A stretch of 64,000 nucleotides of DNA from Microcoleus sp. FACHB-68 (GCF_014695715.1 NZ_JACJOT010000006.1:868001-932000); one strand, 5' to 3'. Positions 55,487 through 64,000 are shown, numbered from the stretch's first letter. Notes: a model not told the origin generated them from the letters alone. Numbers and translations are program-made.

Positions 55487-58400
55487 ATGTTTGAAAGTAA
55501 AGAAATAATGCTGGGGTTAGCCAAATGGCAATTTTGGCTAGCTCAAATGCCGGTAGATCAAACCGTTGACACACCAGAAGAAGCATCAGTCTTGTTTTCT
55601 GGGCCGCAATTTTTTGTCGCCTTAATTTCTGGCGTCGTGCTCGCCTTTGCCTTCCAATTACTGTTCACAAATTTAACAGTCGCCGCCGGCATCTCCTACT
55701 TAGGCCATCAATCAGACTCAGACGATTCTAATAACCGGGAATCTAGCAGTCTGGGCGGCACCATTAACAAAATTGGCAAAACCCTAGGGATTGTTACCCT
55801 AATCACAGTCACCATTGCCCTATTCTTTGCCTCTTTGCTGGCAGTTAAACTCAGCCTGATCAGTAGCGCCGGCTTAGGAGCGATCGTTGGCTTAGTCATC
55901 TGGGGCACCTACTTCTCCCTGCTGGTTTGGGTAAGTTCTACCACCGTCGGTTCGTTAATTGGCTCAATCGTCAATACCGCAACCTCCGGCTTTCAATCCA
56001 TTGTGGGAACCGCCGCTGCTGCCTTTGGTGCAAAAGCCACCAGCAATCAAATCGTCTCCACCGCCGAAGCCGCCGCTGCTGCCGTGCGTCGCGAGTTGGG
56101 TTCTGGGTTTGATCCCACCTCACTTCGAGAAACTGTAGAAGACTATCTCGGAGCACTGAAGCCACCGGATCTCGACATTGCATCGATGCGGCAGGAATTT
56201 GAAAAACTGCTCAACGATCCGCAACTAAGAGAACTCGCCAGCACCACTGGTGGAGTTCCCAGTATTGACCGGCAGAAATTTGTCGATATCGTCAGTGCTC
56301 GCAGCGACTTATCAAAACGCGATGTTAACCGCATCGTCGATCAGCTAGAAAATGCTTGGAAGCAAGTAGCCGGCCAAGTTCAGCAGCCGACAAACGGCAT
56401 CGCCGATCTGGTTGACTACCTCAAATCTGCTAACCCAGCGGATCTGATCTCCGATAAACTCGCTCAAAGACTCGATGGACTCCTCGGCGAACTTCGCAAG
56501 GGCCGGCAAGCGGAAAACCCCAGCATGGCCAATCAGGCACTAACCTTGGGCTTCAACAGTCTGATGGGAGTGATTTTAGGCCGGACAGACCTCTCTGATT
56601 TAGATGCCCAAAGCATCTTAAATAAACTCAAATCCGCCCAAGAAAAAGTCAGCGATCAAGCGGGGAAAGTTGCCACGCAGGTGAAAGAGCAAACCCCACT
56701 CGTGCCCTACAGCACCATCCGCGCCGATGCGGAAAACTACCTTCTCAACACCCACTCCTGGCAAATGAACTCGCAAACCATACAGCGCGACTTCAGGGAT
56801 GTGCTGTATGATCCAGACGCCGATCCGGCAACCGTTCGCCGGGAATTACAAAGCTTGAACCGGCCTTATTTTGTAGAAATTCTCTCCAACAGGGGCGTAT
56901 TTACCCAAGCTAAAATCCAAGAACTGGCCAACGAACTCGAAGCCGTTCGGGTTGACATTATCCGCGAAGTCGCCGCCTCTGAAGAGCGAGAAAAAACCGA
57001 ACAGTTGGTGCAGCGCGTGGAAGATTATGTGCGCTTCACCGGCAAAGAAAACTTAACCGCTGCTGGAATTGATCGAGACTTTAAAGCAGTCCTGGAAGAT
57101 TCCGATGCCTCTATTGAACAGTTAAGCGAACGCTTCAAGCGCCTTGATCGCAAAGCCTTTGTGCAAATGCTGCTCAAGCGTCAAGACCTTAACCGGGAAG
57201 AAGCCGAGCAAATTCTGCTGCAACTCGAAGCCACCCGTGATCGTTCCCTCACCAATGCTCAAGAATTAGCTGAACAAGCCAACGCCCAATTAGTGGAAGT
57301 GCGGCAAAACCTTGAGTCTTACCTGCGTTCCACCGGCAAAGCCGAACTCAACCCGGAAGGCATCAAACGGGATCTGCAAACCCTGCTAGAGAACCCCCAA
57401 GCAGGAATGTGGGCGCTGCGTGCACGCTTATCTCACTTTGACCGCGACACTTTGGTGCAGTTGCTTTCCCAGCGCCAAGACCTCAATGAGGATGAAGTGA
57501 ACCGCGTCATCGATCAGGTGGAATCAAGTTGGAATAGCGTCGTCTATGCACCCAAGGCACTTGCCGGTAAAGCCAAGGAACAGTACGACCAAGCCACCAA
57601 TGCAATTGCAGAGTACCTGCGGAGCACCGGCAAGTCAGAACTCAACCCCGAAGGCATTCAGCGGGATATCAATAAACTGCTCAACGATCCCAAAGCCGGT
57701 GCAATGGCCCTGCGCGAGCGCTTGGCCCAGATGGATCGCGACACCCTCGTTAAGCTGCTGTCTCAGCGGCAAGACTTGAGCGAGGCGCAAGTCAATCAGG
57801 TGATTGACAGTGTCCAAGATACCGTTCGTAACATTCTTCGCGCACCCCGCCGCGTGGCTACGCGAGTTCAGCGACAAGCACAGGATTTTCAGGGCACTCT
57901 GGAAGATTACCTGCGGAACACCGGCAAGGAAGAACTCAACCCGGAAGCCATCAAGCGCGACCTCAATCTGTTGCTACACGACCCCAAAGTCGGTGCCTAC
58001 AGTCTCGGCGAACGCCTCTCCCAGTTTGATCGTTCTACGATCGTCGCACTTCTGGCCCAGCGGCCCGATATTTCCGAGGCAGAAGCCAACCGCATTGTGG
58101 ATCAAATCTTCTCGGTGCGCGAGCAGTTTATGCAGCAAATTCAGAAAATCCAAGATAGCATCCAAGGTGTTGTTGACAGCATCTTGAATCGAATTCGGGA
58201 TTATCTGAATTCTCTAAACCGGCCTGAACTCAACTATGAGGGCATCCGACGGGACGTTCGCAAGTTGTTTTATGACCCGGAAGCTGGGTTTGATGCCTTG
58301 CGTGATCGCCTCGGCCACTTCAATCGGGATACCTTAGTGGCAATTCTCAGTTCCCGTGAGGATATTTCTGAAGCTGACGCCAACCGGCTCATCGATCAAA

Positions 58401-58609
58401 TTGAAGGGGCGCGAAATAACGTGCTGCAACGGGCTGAAGGTATCCAAATGGAAACTCAGCGTCGCTTGGAGGACGTGAAGCGTCAGGCGCAACGGCAAGC
58501 GGAAGAAACCCGCAAAGCTGCTGAAACAGCGTCTTGGTGGCTGTTTTTCACGGCCCTGATTTCTGCTATTGCCTCGGCAGGTGCCGGTGCTTTAGCGGTT
58601 GCCGGTTAA
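55487..58609 (+). CDS. Large membrane protein with seven repeats of about 75-90 residues
   Basis: The 1040-residue protein has three N-terminal membrane helices (about 36-62, 97-120, 125-150) and a final one (about 1012-1038). Between them are seven homologous helical units, at about residues 208-290, 408-490, 508-580, 605-680, 705-780, 803-880 and 900-975. Typical marks are YLRSTGKSELNPEGIQRD, then LLNDPKAG, then LAQMDRDTLVKLLSQRQDLS and VNQVIDSV. The middle units are the most alike. I know no function; related proteins may be labelled as transporters, which the sequence does not support. ATG 55487 follows GAGGAAAAG. It probably spans the membrane with a large soluble helical part. Confidence 0.85.
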   Translation: MFESKEIMLGLAKWQFWLAQMPVDQTVDTPEEASVLFSGPQFFVALISGVVLAFAFQLLFTNLTVAAGISYLGHQSDSDDSNNRESSSLGGTINKIGKTLGIVTLITVTIALFFASLLAVKLSLISSAGLGAIVGLVIWGTYFSLLVWVSSTTVGSLIGSIVNTATSGFQSIVGTAAAAFGAKATSNQIVSTAEAAAAAVRRELGSGFDPTSLRETVEDYLGALKPPDLDIASMRQEFEKLLNDPQLRELASTTGGVPSIDRQKFVDIVSARSDLSKRDVNRIVDQLENAWKQVAGQVQQPTNGIADLVDYLKSANPADLISDKLAQRLDGLLGELRKGRQAENPSMANQALTLGFNSLMGVILGRTDLSDLDAQSILNKLKSAQEKVSDQAGKVATQVKEQTPLVPYSTIRADAENYLLNTHSWQMNSQTIQRDFRDVLYDPDADPATVRRELQSLNRPYFVEILSNRGVFTQAKIQELANELEAVRVDIIREVAASEEREKTEQLVQRVEDYVRFTGKENLTAAGIDRDFKAVLEDSDASIEQLSERFKRLDRKAFVQMLLKRQDLNREEAEQILLQLEATRDRSLTNAQELAEQANAQLVEVRQNLESYLRSTGKAELNPEGIKRDLQTLLENPQAGMWALRARLSHFDRDTLVQLLSQRQDLNEDEVNRVIDQVESSWNSVVYAPKALAGKAKEQYDQATNAIAEYLRSTGKSELNPEGIQRDINKLLNDPKAGAMALRERLAQMDRDTLVKLLSQRQDLSEAQVNQVIDSVQDTVRNILRAPRRVATRVQRQAQDFQGTLEDYLRNTGKEELNPEAIKRDLNLLLHDPKVGAYSLGERLSQFDRSTIVALLAQRPDISEAEANRIVDQIFSVREQFMQQIQKIQDSIQGVVDSILNRIRDYLNSLNRPELNYEGIRRDVRKLFYDPEAGFDALRDRLGHFNRDTLVAILSSREDISEADANRLIDQIEGARNNVLQRAEGIQMETQRRLEDVKRQAQRQAEETRKAAETASWWLFFTALISAIASAGAGALAVAG

Positions 58610-58618
58610 AAATGTCAA

Positions 58619-58730
58619 GCGTAAAGGGAGTTTTGCGACTGAGGAGTGAAGGGCTGGAATGAGTAGCGAAACCTTGAAGCGTCCACCTGGGCCTTCACTC
58701 CTCGATTCCTAAATCCTTCTCCCTTTGCGC
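58619..58730. repeat. Nested double inverted repeat, 112 bp
   Basis: Outer arms GCGTAAAGGGAG (58619-58630) and CTCCCTTTGCGC (58719-58730) pair with one G-U. Inner arms GAGGAGTGAAGG (58641-58652) and CCTTCACTCCTC (58692-58703) pair perfectly. It begins nine bases after the seven-repeat gene and may be its 3' structure, a small RNA or a miniature repeat element. Confidence 0.7.
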
Positions 58731-58871
58731 CCGACAGCGTTTAGCCTATCCCTAAAAATCTTGCTGCTCTTGGTGATACCACCTTGAGTGGCATCTTGTT
58801 GTAATCTGTATATCAGTATTGCCATGACCTCAAACTATAAGAAGCACAGCTTCCGCTTTTCTGAGCCACCT

Positions 58872-59270
58872 ATGTCTGACGACACCCAAGCCCCTACGCG
58901 AGGACAGTTAGAACGCCTTCTTTCACAGCGCATTCAAGCTCTGTACCGCACTCACTTGGAACATAAGCCTAGTAAAATTGACTGTCAAATTAATGAAGAC
59001 AAAATTATTATTGTTTTAAACGATTCTTTTACGAAGGCGGAAAAGTTATTGGCTGAAAACGGTCAGGAGGGATTAGCCGAGCAGGTACATGCGGAGTTAG
59101 ATGAGGTAATTTTACCGCTGCTTAAAGCTTTAATAGAAGAAGTTCTAGAAATTTCTGTACTCGACTTGCTGAGCAATGCAAAATTAAAAACAGGGCGCAG
59201 TGGAACCATTGCTTTGCTAGCTTCTACGCCCCAATTTCGCGCTCCCGCCTCTGCACGATCAGCCGATTAA
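58872..59270 (+). CDS. DUF2294 family protein
   Basis: The 132-residue protein matches the DUF2294 family along RGQLERLLSQRIQALYRTHL, KIDCQINEDKIIIVLNDSFT and AEKLLAENGQEGLAEQVH. The family is small, soluble and of unknown function. I chose ATG 58872 (MSDDTQAPT); the frame is open 28 codons further and ATG 58824 is possible, and no good ribosome site decides. Its stop codon overlaps the stop of the convergent response-regulator gene by four bases (59267-59270). Confidence 0.85.
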   Translation: MSDDTQAPTRGQLERLLSQRIQALYRTHLEHKPSKIDCQINEDKIIIVLNDSFTKAEKLLAENGQEGLAEQVHAELDEVILPLLKALIEEVLEISVLDLLSNAKLKTGRSGTIALLASTPQFRAPASARSAD

Positions 59271-59713
59271 GAAAGAACGGCTATCGAGATGTGCCGGCAC
59301 AAAATTTCTTCTAAGGCATCCAGCATAAAAGGCTTGCTGATATAGTCCGTGCAGCCGGCTGCTAAAAAGCGCTGGCGATCTTCTTCTCTGGCTAAGGCGG
59401 TGACGGCAATAATTGGAATATTTTTTGTGTGTTGATTGGCTTTAAGTTGATAAACAAACTCGATGCCATCGGCATCTGGCAGCAGCATATCCAGTAAAAT
59501 CATATCGGGAAGGTGAGTTACCGCTAAAGCCATACCCGTGCCAGCGTTTTCTGCACCCATAAAAGCGCAATTAAACAGCTCAATAATTTGGCTCATTAGC
59601 AGCAAGTTGTCTTCGTCGTCATCCACCGTCAAAACTAATGGACGCGTCCCAAGCAGTTGCTGAGTATTTGTACCGACTGATTCTAGTACCATAGTCTTTT
59701 GCGGGAAAATCAT
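59267..59713 (-). CDS. Single-domain response regulator (CheY-like)
   Basis: The protein has about 148 residues. A 25-residue lead precedes a complete receiver: acidic DDDEDN, acceptor Asp in MILLDMLLPDADG, Thr in IAVTALA and Lys in YISKPFM. There is no output domain, so it may act by protein contacts or as a phosphorelay step. ATG 59713 is used; ATG 59692 and a TTG at 59737 are alternatives. Its partner kinase is not adjacent. Confidence 0.9.
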   Translation of the reverse strand: MIFPQKTMVLESVGTNTQQLLGTRPLVLTVDDDEDNLLLMSQIIELFNCAFMGAENAGTGMALAVTHLPDMILLDMLLPDADGIEFVYQLKANQHTKNIPIIAVTALAREEDRQRFLAAGCTDYISKPFMLDALEEILCRHISIAVLS

Positions 59714-60548
59714 AGACGAATCAGGCCATCCTTTCAAGATTTCCAGGACGAGGCATTCCCCAAGCGGCTAAGCGGCACTTGTTACAGATTGGCTCGTTTT
59801 CTACCTCACTAGGTTGATAGTCCTTTCTAACGTTGAAGTTGGAGCTTGGGAAAGAACCACTCAAGCTAGTTAGAGGGTACTTTTAGATTTTACCTTATCT
59901 TTAGATTCTTGAAAGAAGCGTCAAGTACGGCTTTCCCCTGAGGGGGTTGCCCCCTTTTTTTGAAAAATTGCCTTACATTGTAATAATAAATTACTTAAGT
60001 TCTACTGATTTTAGCTGAAGGGGTAAGGTTCTGGCATTCCGGCACGCGATCCCCCCACAGGATGATAGACTTTTGAGAGGCCCTGTCCGTCACTTCCCCC
60101 TCAAGAGGGATTCCAATCACGATATTTTTTCACTGTAATAGTAGGTAAGTGATTGGCTAAAAAAGTCTGGGGCTAAATTTTTGAGGGCCATCAAAATCTA
60201 GCAAGCGCGGGTAAAAATTTTTTCGCACAAATCTTGTTTCTGCGCTGCCAGTCAAACGTTTTTTAAATGAATTATAAAGAATTTAAGGGAAGTCGAGCCG
60301 GCGCTAAAAAACAGAGAAACCGAAATCCTAGCCGGCTGAGCGTTAAAACTGGAGCTACAAAACGCCAAAAATATTCAAGTTCAATGCCTCAGTAGGGCAA
60401 GGTGCAGATGCACGGGTGGGTTTTCCTCATCTTAAAAATTATGGATTCACCTGATAAACTGCAAATAATTTCAGTGAGGTGCCGGCTAGTGCGTTGAGCC
60501 AAACTTCACAGCGTTAATCTCTTAACACATCCAAAGGTCATTAAAAGT
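59714..60548. other. Intergenic region with an orphan terminator, 835 bp
   Basis: Apart from the terminator at 59942-59961 the region is AT-rich with scattered GC-rich words and I see no gene. A plus-strand RNA of unknown start could end at the terminator. Confidence 0.4.
59942..59961 (+). terminator. Orphan rho-independent terminator
   Basis: GGGGG (59942-59946), TTG, CCCCC (59950-59954), then seven T. The preceding CCCCTGAGGGG offers an alternative fold. The nearest plus-strand gene ends 670 bases upstream. Confidence 0.65.
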
Positions 60549-60791
60549 ATGATGTTACTGTTATTGCCGATTATTGGAATTGTTGCCGGCTGGCTGCCCA
60601 GCTATTTTACAAAAGCACACAAATTTGGTTTACCGGCCAACATCGCGCTAGGCGTGTGGGGTTCTATTGTAGGGCACCTGGTGTTCGATTTACTGGGGTT
60701 ATCGTCCTACAGCCTCATCGGTTCTTTGGTGGTCGCTTTAGCCGGCGCAGTTGCCGGCCAATCCTTAGCAATTTTAATTGAAATCGCCTAA
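60549..60791 (+). CDS. GlsB/YeaQ/YmgE-like small membrane protein
   Basis: The 80-residue protein has three hydrophobic helices with the small-residue pattern of the transglycosylase-associated (YeaQ/GlsB) family: GIVAGWLPSYFTKAHKFGLPANIALG and later IGSLVVALAGAVAGQSL. These inner-membrane proteins are often stress induced; a function is not known. A second Met follows directly. It starts a run of small stress-type genes. Confidence 0.78.
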   Translation: MMLLLLPIIGIVAGWLPSYFTKAHKFGLPANIALGVWGSIVGHLVFDLLGLSSYSLIGSLVVALAGAVAGQSLAILIEIA

Positions 60792-61051
60792 AATTTTGAG
60801 TTTTTCAAGGTTGTAGGGGCAACGATTAAGGGTAAAGCCGGTTGCCGGTAAACCACCTCAGCTCTCCTCTTCTGTGAACGGATAACTGCAATTCGCTTGT
60901 TGATTTTCTATCTTGAGTTATAAGCCAAAAGAAAGGTTTTTTTCTCTGCTATTTAATTGCTTAATAGCTAAGAGATAATAACTAACAACAAGACCGTGTA
61001 ATCTTTTCCGTTTCATCTTCATAGCAATAAAAGCTCAAAGGAGGTTAACCC

Positions 61052-61558
61052 GTGTTTTCTAAGCTGAGGAATACGCCCCAACCAAATCTTGATATTAATA
61101 TCGGAATTGACCCTGAAAGTCGCCAAGAAATTGCCGCCGGCTTATCGCGTGTTTTGGCCGACACCTACACCCTTTATCTAAAAACCCATAACTTTTACTG
61201 GAACGTCACCGGGCCGATGTTGCCACCCCTGCTTCAGATGTTTGAGACGCAATATAGCGAACTCGCCACAGCAGTCGATGAAATTGCAGGGCGAATTCGC
61301 GCCTTAGGCTTTCCTGTGCCCGGAACCTATCGAGAATTTGCTCGCCTCAGTATGATCCCCGCCACCGAAGGCGTCCCTTCTGCCGAACACATGATGCGTG
61401 AATTGCTAGAAGGGAATGAAGCAGTTGTGCGTACAGCCCGCTCGGCTGTAGCGATGGTGGAACGCGGCTATGATGAATCCACCCTTGACTTGCTAACCAA
61501 ACGAATGCAAGTCCATGAAAAAAATGCTTGGATGCTGCGAAGTATGCTAACAGAGTGA
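61052..61558 (+). CDS. Dps family ferritin-like protein
   Basis: The 168-residue protein is a four-helix ferritin-like subunit. Ferroxidase ligands are visible as His in LKTHNFYWNVTGP and the Asp/Glu pair in AVDEIAGRIRALG. Dps proteins form 12-subunit shells that oxidise and store iron using H2O2. The GTG at 61052 has a near-perfect AAAGGAGGT at 61038-61046, indicating high translation. No DNA-binding Lys-rich tail is present, so protection by iron storage is more likely than DNA coating. Confidence 0.94.
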   Translation: MFSKLRNTPQPNLDINIGIDPESRQEIAAGLSRVLADTYTLYLKTHNFYWNVTGPMLPPLLQMFETQYSELATAVDEIAGRIRALGFPVPGTYREFARLSMIPATEGVPSAEHMMRELLEGNEAVVRTARSAVAMVERGYDESTLDLLTKRMQVHEKNAWMLRSMLTE

Positions 61559-62081
61559 TCGGCATCGGGCTGATTTTCTGAAAAAAAGACTTGTATAACC
61601 GGCATCGGCGCAATTGCTGCCATTTTTCTTCCCTCTCTTGGCGTGTTGTTGGAATTGAGGGGAGGTAGAAATTTTTGTTTAAAAAATATCCTTTCGACTG
61701 TTTGCGGTTACTTCCCTGGACGGATTCATCATTTGGGAATCGTTGGTAAAAATTAAGTACAGGCTCAGCTAAAACGAAATCATCGCTTAGCTGTAGCGAG
61801 CTACCCCCACAAATGGGACAGACGGCGGCGATCGCGGCACTTCAGACGTATATGCGGATTGAAAAGCTCCACTCAGGAAATCTCTGTGAAGCCAGGAAAT
61901 GCGCCAGCACGCTGCGGAGTTGGCGACGAAGCCGCTTAGAAAGAAACGAGTCAGCTAATTTAACTGAGCTTAACCGAAACATGAGATTGAGACTGAGTTA
62001 ACAGATGAGCTTTACTCAAGTCTTGAACCGCTGCCGGCTTTGATGGCATTTAAAAGCAAATTCACAGAAAAAGGAGAAAAC
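61559..62081. other. Intergenic stretch, 523 bp
   Basis: Between dps and the DUF2267 gene. It holds one HIP1 site at 61828-61835. A 62-codon frame at 61813-62001 has no ribosome site and was not accepted. Confidence 0.4.
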
Positions 62082-62591
62082 ATGAGCGACAAATTGACGA
62101 CCGATCCGCAAAAAACGACCAGGCACGAGACAAAAGCCGATGTGCCGGCAGAACATCAATCCTTCCTAGAAAAAGTAATGGCTGGGGCTGGTCTTGAAGA
62201 TATCTTTGATGCCAGAGACATTACGGAAATTGTGTTCCGAACCATGCGCGACATGATGACAACCGAAGCCTCAGACCGAGTCGCCAGTGAACTGCACGAA
62301 GAGGCGGAGCAGACTAAAGATAAAGCGCTGCAAAACGAAGTCGCTGACCTCTGGAAAGATACCAACCCAATTGTCGCCTTCCTCAGCCGAGTTCGCCCTG
62401 CATTAGAAATCAAACCAGAGACTTTTATCCGTCGCATTCGTGAAGAAGGTGGCTTGCAAGGTGACGTAGCACCCGAAACCGCAATCAAGGCTGTCTTTTC
62501 CGCAACAAAAGACGAATTATCACCCGAAAGAATTCAAGAAATTGCCAACATTTTACCCGGTGAGATCCGGCAAATGTGGGATCAAGCTTAA
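62082..62591 (+). CDS. DUF2267 family protein
   Basis: The 169-residue soluble protein has an N-terminal polar part and a DUF2267-type helical region (HQSFLEKVMAGAGL, DITEIVFRTMRDMM, then the second unit ETFIRRIREEGGL, AIKAVFSATKDEL). The family is built from paired helical repeats of unknown function. ATG 62082 follows AAAGGAGAAAAC, better than the ATG 14 codons upstream. It belongs to the stress-type run at the right end. Confidence 0.85.
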   Translation: MSDKLTTDPQKTTRHETKADVPAEHQSFLEKVMAGAGLEDIFDARDITEIVFRTMRDMMTTEASDRVASELHEEAEQTKDKALQNEVADLWKDTNPIVAFLSRVRPALEIKPETFIRRIREEGGLQGDVAPETAIKAVFSATKDELSPERIQEIANILPGEIRQMWDQA

Positions 62592-62685
62592 ATAACTCCC
62601 GAAGCTATTAGCTGTTAGTTCACCCCCTAATGGCTAATTGCCCAGGATTGCGTAATTTTGAAATTAACAAGTTTAAGAGGGCGTT

Positions 62686-62952
62686 ATGTCTGAACACAAC
62701 AAACAAGATACTCACCGCAGTGCAAATCCAGGCGATCGCATTGATGAATCGAAGTCTCTTGAAGAAAAGAAACAGCAACTAGCAGTAGATTCTCCCGATA
62801 TCACCGGCGACCATATTGAAGTTCCCACTTACTTCATCGTAGAAGAGGCGGACGGGCAAGAGAAAGCACTCCATCACGTCAAAGATGCTGAAGAAATTTC
62901 TGATGTAATTCGGCAAGCTCGTGTTGATGAAAATGGCAATCGAGTCTGGTGA
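62686..62952 (+). CDS. Small acidic hypothetical protein (88 aa)
   Basis: I do not recognise a named family. The 88-residue, highly charged protein has a disordered first half and a compact second half (VPTYFIVEEADGQEKALHHV, then SDVIRQARVDENGNRVW). The ATG at 62686 follows GAGGGCG. It lies 94 bases after the DUF2267 gene and may share its transcript. Confidence 0.65.
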   Translation: MSEHNKQDTHRSANPGDRIDESKSLEEKKQQLAVDSPDITGDHIEVPTYFIVEEADGQEKALHHVKDAEEISDVIRQARVDENGNRVW

Positions 62953-63148
62953 TTAACCTCCCAGATCCCTTCCCTTCTAATAGAGATAGCTTAATGACTT
63001 ATCTCTATTAGGGATGGAATACAGATAGACCTTTTTCTCTAAATTTATTAAGATTGTTTTCAACAATCTCCACCCTAGCTCATTCAGTTTGCGTAAGCTT
63101 CTGAGTTTAGCTAGTTCACTTTTTGTTTGGCTTTTATTGGTAGAAATC

Positions 63149-63691
63149 ATGGAAACTTCTGAACGCAATACAGCCCCTTATCCCAATATCCCACCCGTCA
63201 TTGAAACGCATGATAGCGAATATAATGACACGGGCATTCCCAGTACGGTTGCGATTGCTGGACATCCGCTCCATCCCGCTATTGTTCTCTTCCCGATCGC
63301 GTTTCTCGTTGGGGCGCTGGGAAGCGATCTGGGTTACTGGTTAACAAATGACCCCTTCTGGGCAAGAGCTTCTTTTTGGCTAATTGGTGTAGGCTTTGCC
63401 GCCGGAATTTTAGCAGCAATCACCGGCTTTCTAGACTTCTTTAAAATTAAAAGAGTTCGGGATCGCAGCGCCGGCTGGATTCACATGGCCTGCAACGTTG
63501 TGGTTATGGTGTTATCGCTCGTTAGCTTGGTGCTGCGTATGGGCGACCCAGTTGGTCCAATTATCCCTTGGGGTCTAGGGATCTCAGTGGTTGTGGCAAC
63601 ATTGTTGGGCATTAGCGGCTGGTTTGGCGGCGAACTGAGTTTCCGGCACAAAATTGGCGTGATTGGAAAGAGTCGGGAACATCACTCCTAA
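63149..63691 (+). CDS. DUF2231 membrane protein
   Basis: The 180-residue inner-membrane protein has a polar lead (about 1-35) and four helices with the DUF2231 marks AGHPLHPAIVLFPIAFLVG and the late His in GWIHMACNVV. The conserved HPLHP His residues suggest haem or metal binding, which is inference. ATG 63149 is chosen; a TTG 20 codons upstream would add a hydrophobic stretch. The family often sits next to stress and haem-related genes. Confidence 0.85.
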   Translation: METSERNTAPYPNIPPVIETHDSEYNDTGIPSTVAIAGHPLHPAIVLFPIAFLVGALGSDLGYWLTNDPFWARASFWLIGVGFAAGILAAITGFLDFFKIKRVRDRSAGWIHMACNVVVMVLSLVSLVLRMGDPVGPIIPWGLGISVVVATLLGISGWFGGELSFRHKIGVIGKSREHHS

Positions 63692-63925
63692 TTGACAAGA
63701 GGGAGAGCATCCGATTTTTTTAAACTTGTTGGGCGGGCATCTTGCCCGCTTGCCATAATTTCAGGAATTAAGAGGCTTCCACTGCGATATTTTAACCAAT
63801 CTGAATAATTCTTCATTTTTTCTTCTTTCTCATTCTGTGGGCTGATGCCCCTGAGTGCCCATCAATTTAATAATTAAATTAGATAAAAAGTAATTAAGCA
63901 TAAAGATCAATTTTTACAGGAGGTA

Positions 63926-64000
63926 ATGATTAATTACCAAAAACAGCAGTTCAAAAAAAATATTGGCTTAGTGGGGGCAGTTTGTGCCGGCTTGATGCTG
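63926..64000 (+). CDS. Exported protein, 3'-truncated by window edge
   Basis: The first 25 codons read MINYQKQQFKKNIGLVGAVC and continue hydrophobic to the window end: a Lys-rich start then a hydrophobic core, as in a signal peptide. AGGAGGT at 63918-63924 ends only one base before the ATG, an unusually short spacing. The function cannot be read from this piece. Confidence 0.55.
   Translation, partial: MINYQKQQFKKNIGLVGAVCAGLML

Noticed and set aside
61813-62001. 62-codon open frame
   Set aside because: No ribosome site; the upstream bases are AC-rich and the product shows no domain.

Overview
The window reads as chromosomal DNA of a cyanobacterium, most likely a filamentous non-heterocystous type. 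The evidence is acsF (oxygen-dependent chlorophyll cyclase), ferredoxin-thioredoxin reductase, the sufR/sufBCDS locus, cyanophycin genes, DUF2996 and many large multidomain signalling proteins. HIP1 octamers (GCGATCGC) are sparse (seven seen), while GCCGGC is very dense on both strands. No rRNA, CRISPR array, transposase or phage gene was seen. I cannot name the species.

Layout. 1-14.1 kb: the 3' part of a giant AAA-ATPase/GAF/histidine kinase, pgk divergent from a universal stress protein, the ribosome GTPase rbgA, an FHA-GAF-adenylate cyclase, a REC-GGDEF-EAL protein preceded by a decayed Cache/kinase/receiver gene, and a Uma2-type protein. 14.2-21.9 kb: a small duplicated-start membrane protein, then sufS, sufD, sufC, sufB and ftrC, all leftward, with divergent sufR. 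Two perfect CAAC-N6-GTTG operators lie between ftrC and sufR, so FTR synthesis is probably under SufR control together with the Fe-S assembly genes. 22-30.5 kb: tRNA-Glu(UUC), an M42 aminopeptidase, a YdcF-like protein, thrC between two ubiquitin-fold Gly-Gly proteins, DUF2996, short tandem repeats, a zinc-ribbon/kinase/TM2 protein and acsF.

30.7-46.7 kb: a predicted outer-membrane protein, a PAS/GAF histidine kinase divergent from a NarL-type regulator, a GH13 glucan enzyme (a broken copy of its CBM48 domain sits 8 kb away), a CphA2-like cyanophycin enzyme and cyanophycinase CphB, several small proteins, an SDR and a YihY-like membrane protein. 46.7-58.7 kb: a one-module NRPS (C-A-T-TE), a glycine-zipper protein with 14 helical repeats, a Ca2+/H+ antiporter, and a 1040-residue membrane protein with seven repeats of about 75-90 residues. 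58.8-64 kb: DUF2294, a single-domain response regulator, and a run of stress-type genes (YeaQ/GlsB-like, Dps, DUF2267, a small acidic protein, DUF2231), ending in a truncated gene.

Main themes are Fe-S and redox homeostasis linked to thioredoxin, two-component and second-messenger signalling (cAMP and c-di-GMP), carbon and nitrogen reserves (GH13, cyanophycin), and envelope or stress proteins. The most original items are ftrC inside the SufR-controlled locus, two unfamiliar repeat proteins, thrC flanked by two ubiquitin-fold proteins, gene remnants exposed only by comparison inside the window, and intergenic inverted repeats that could be small RNAs. All statements come from reading the sequence by eye; no database search was run.
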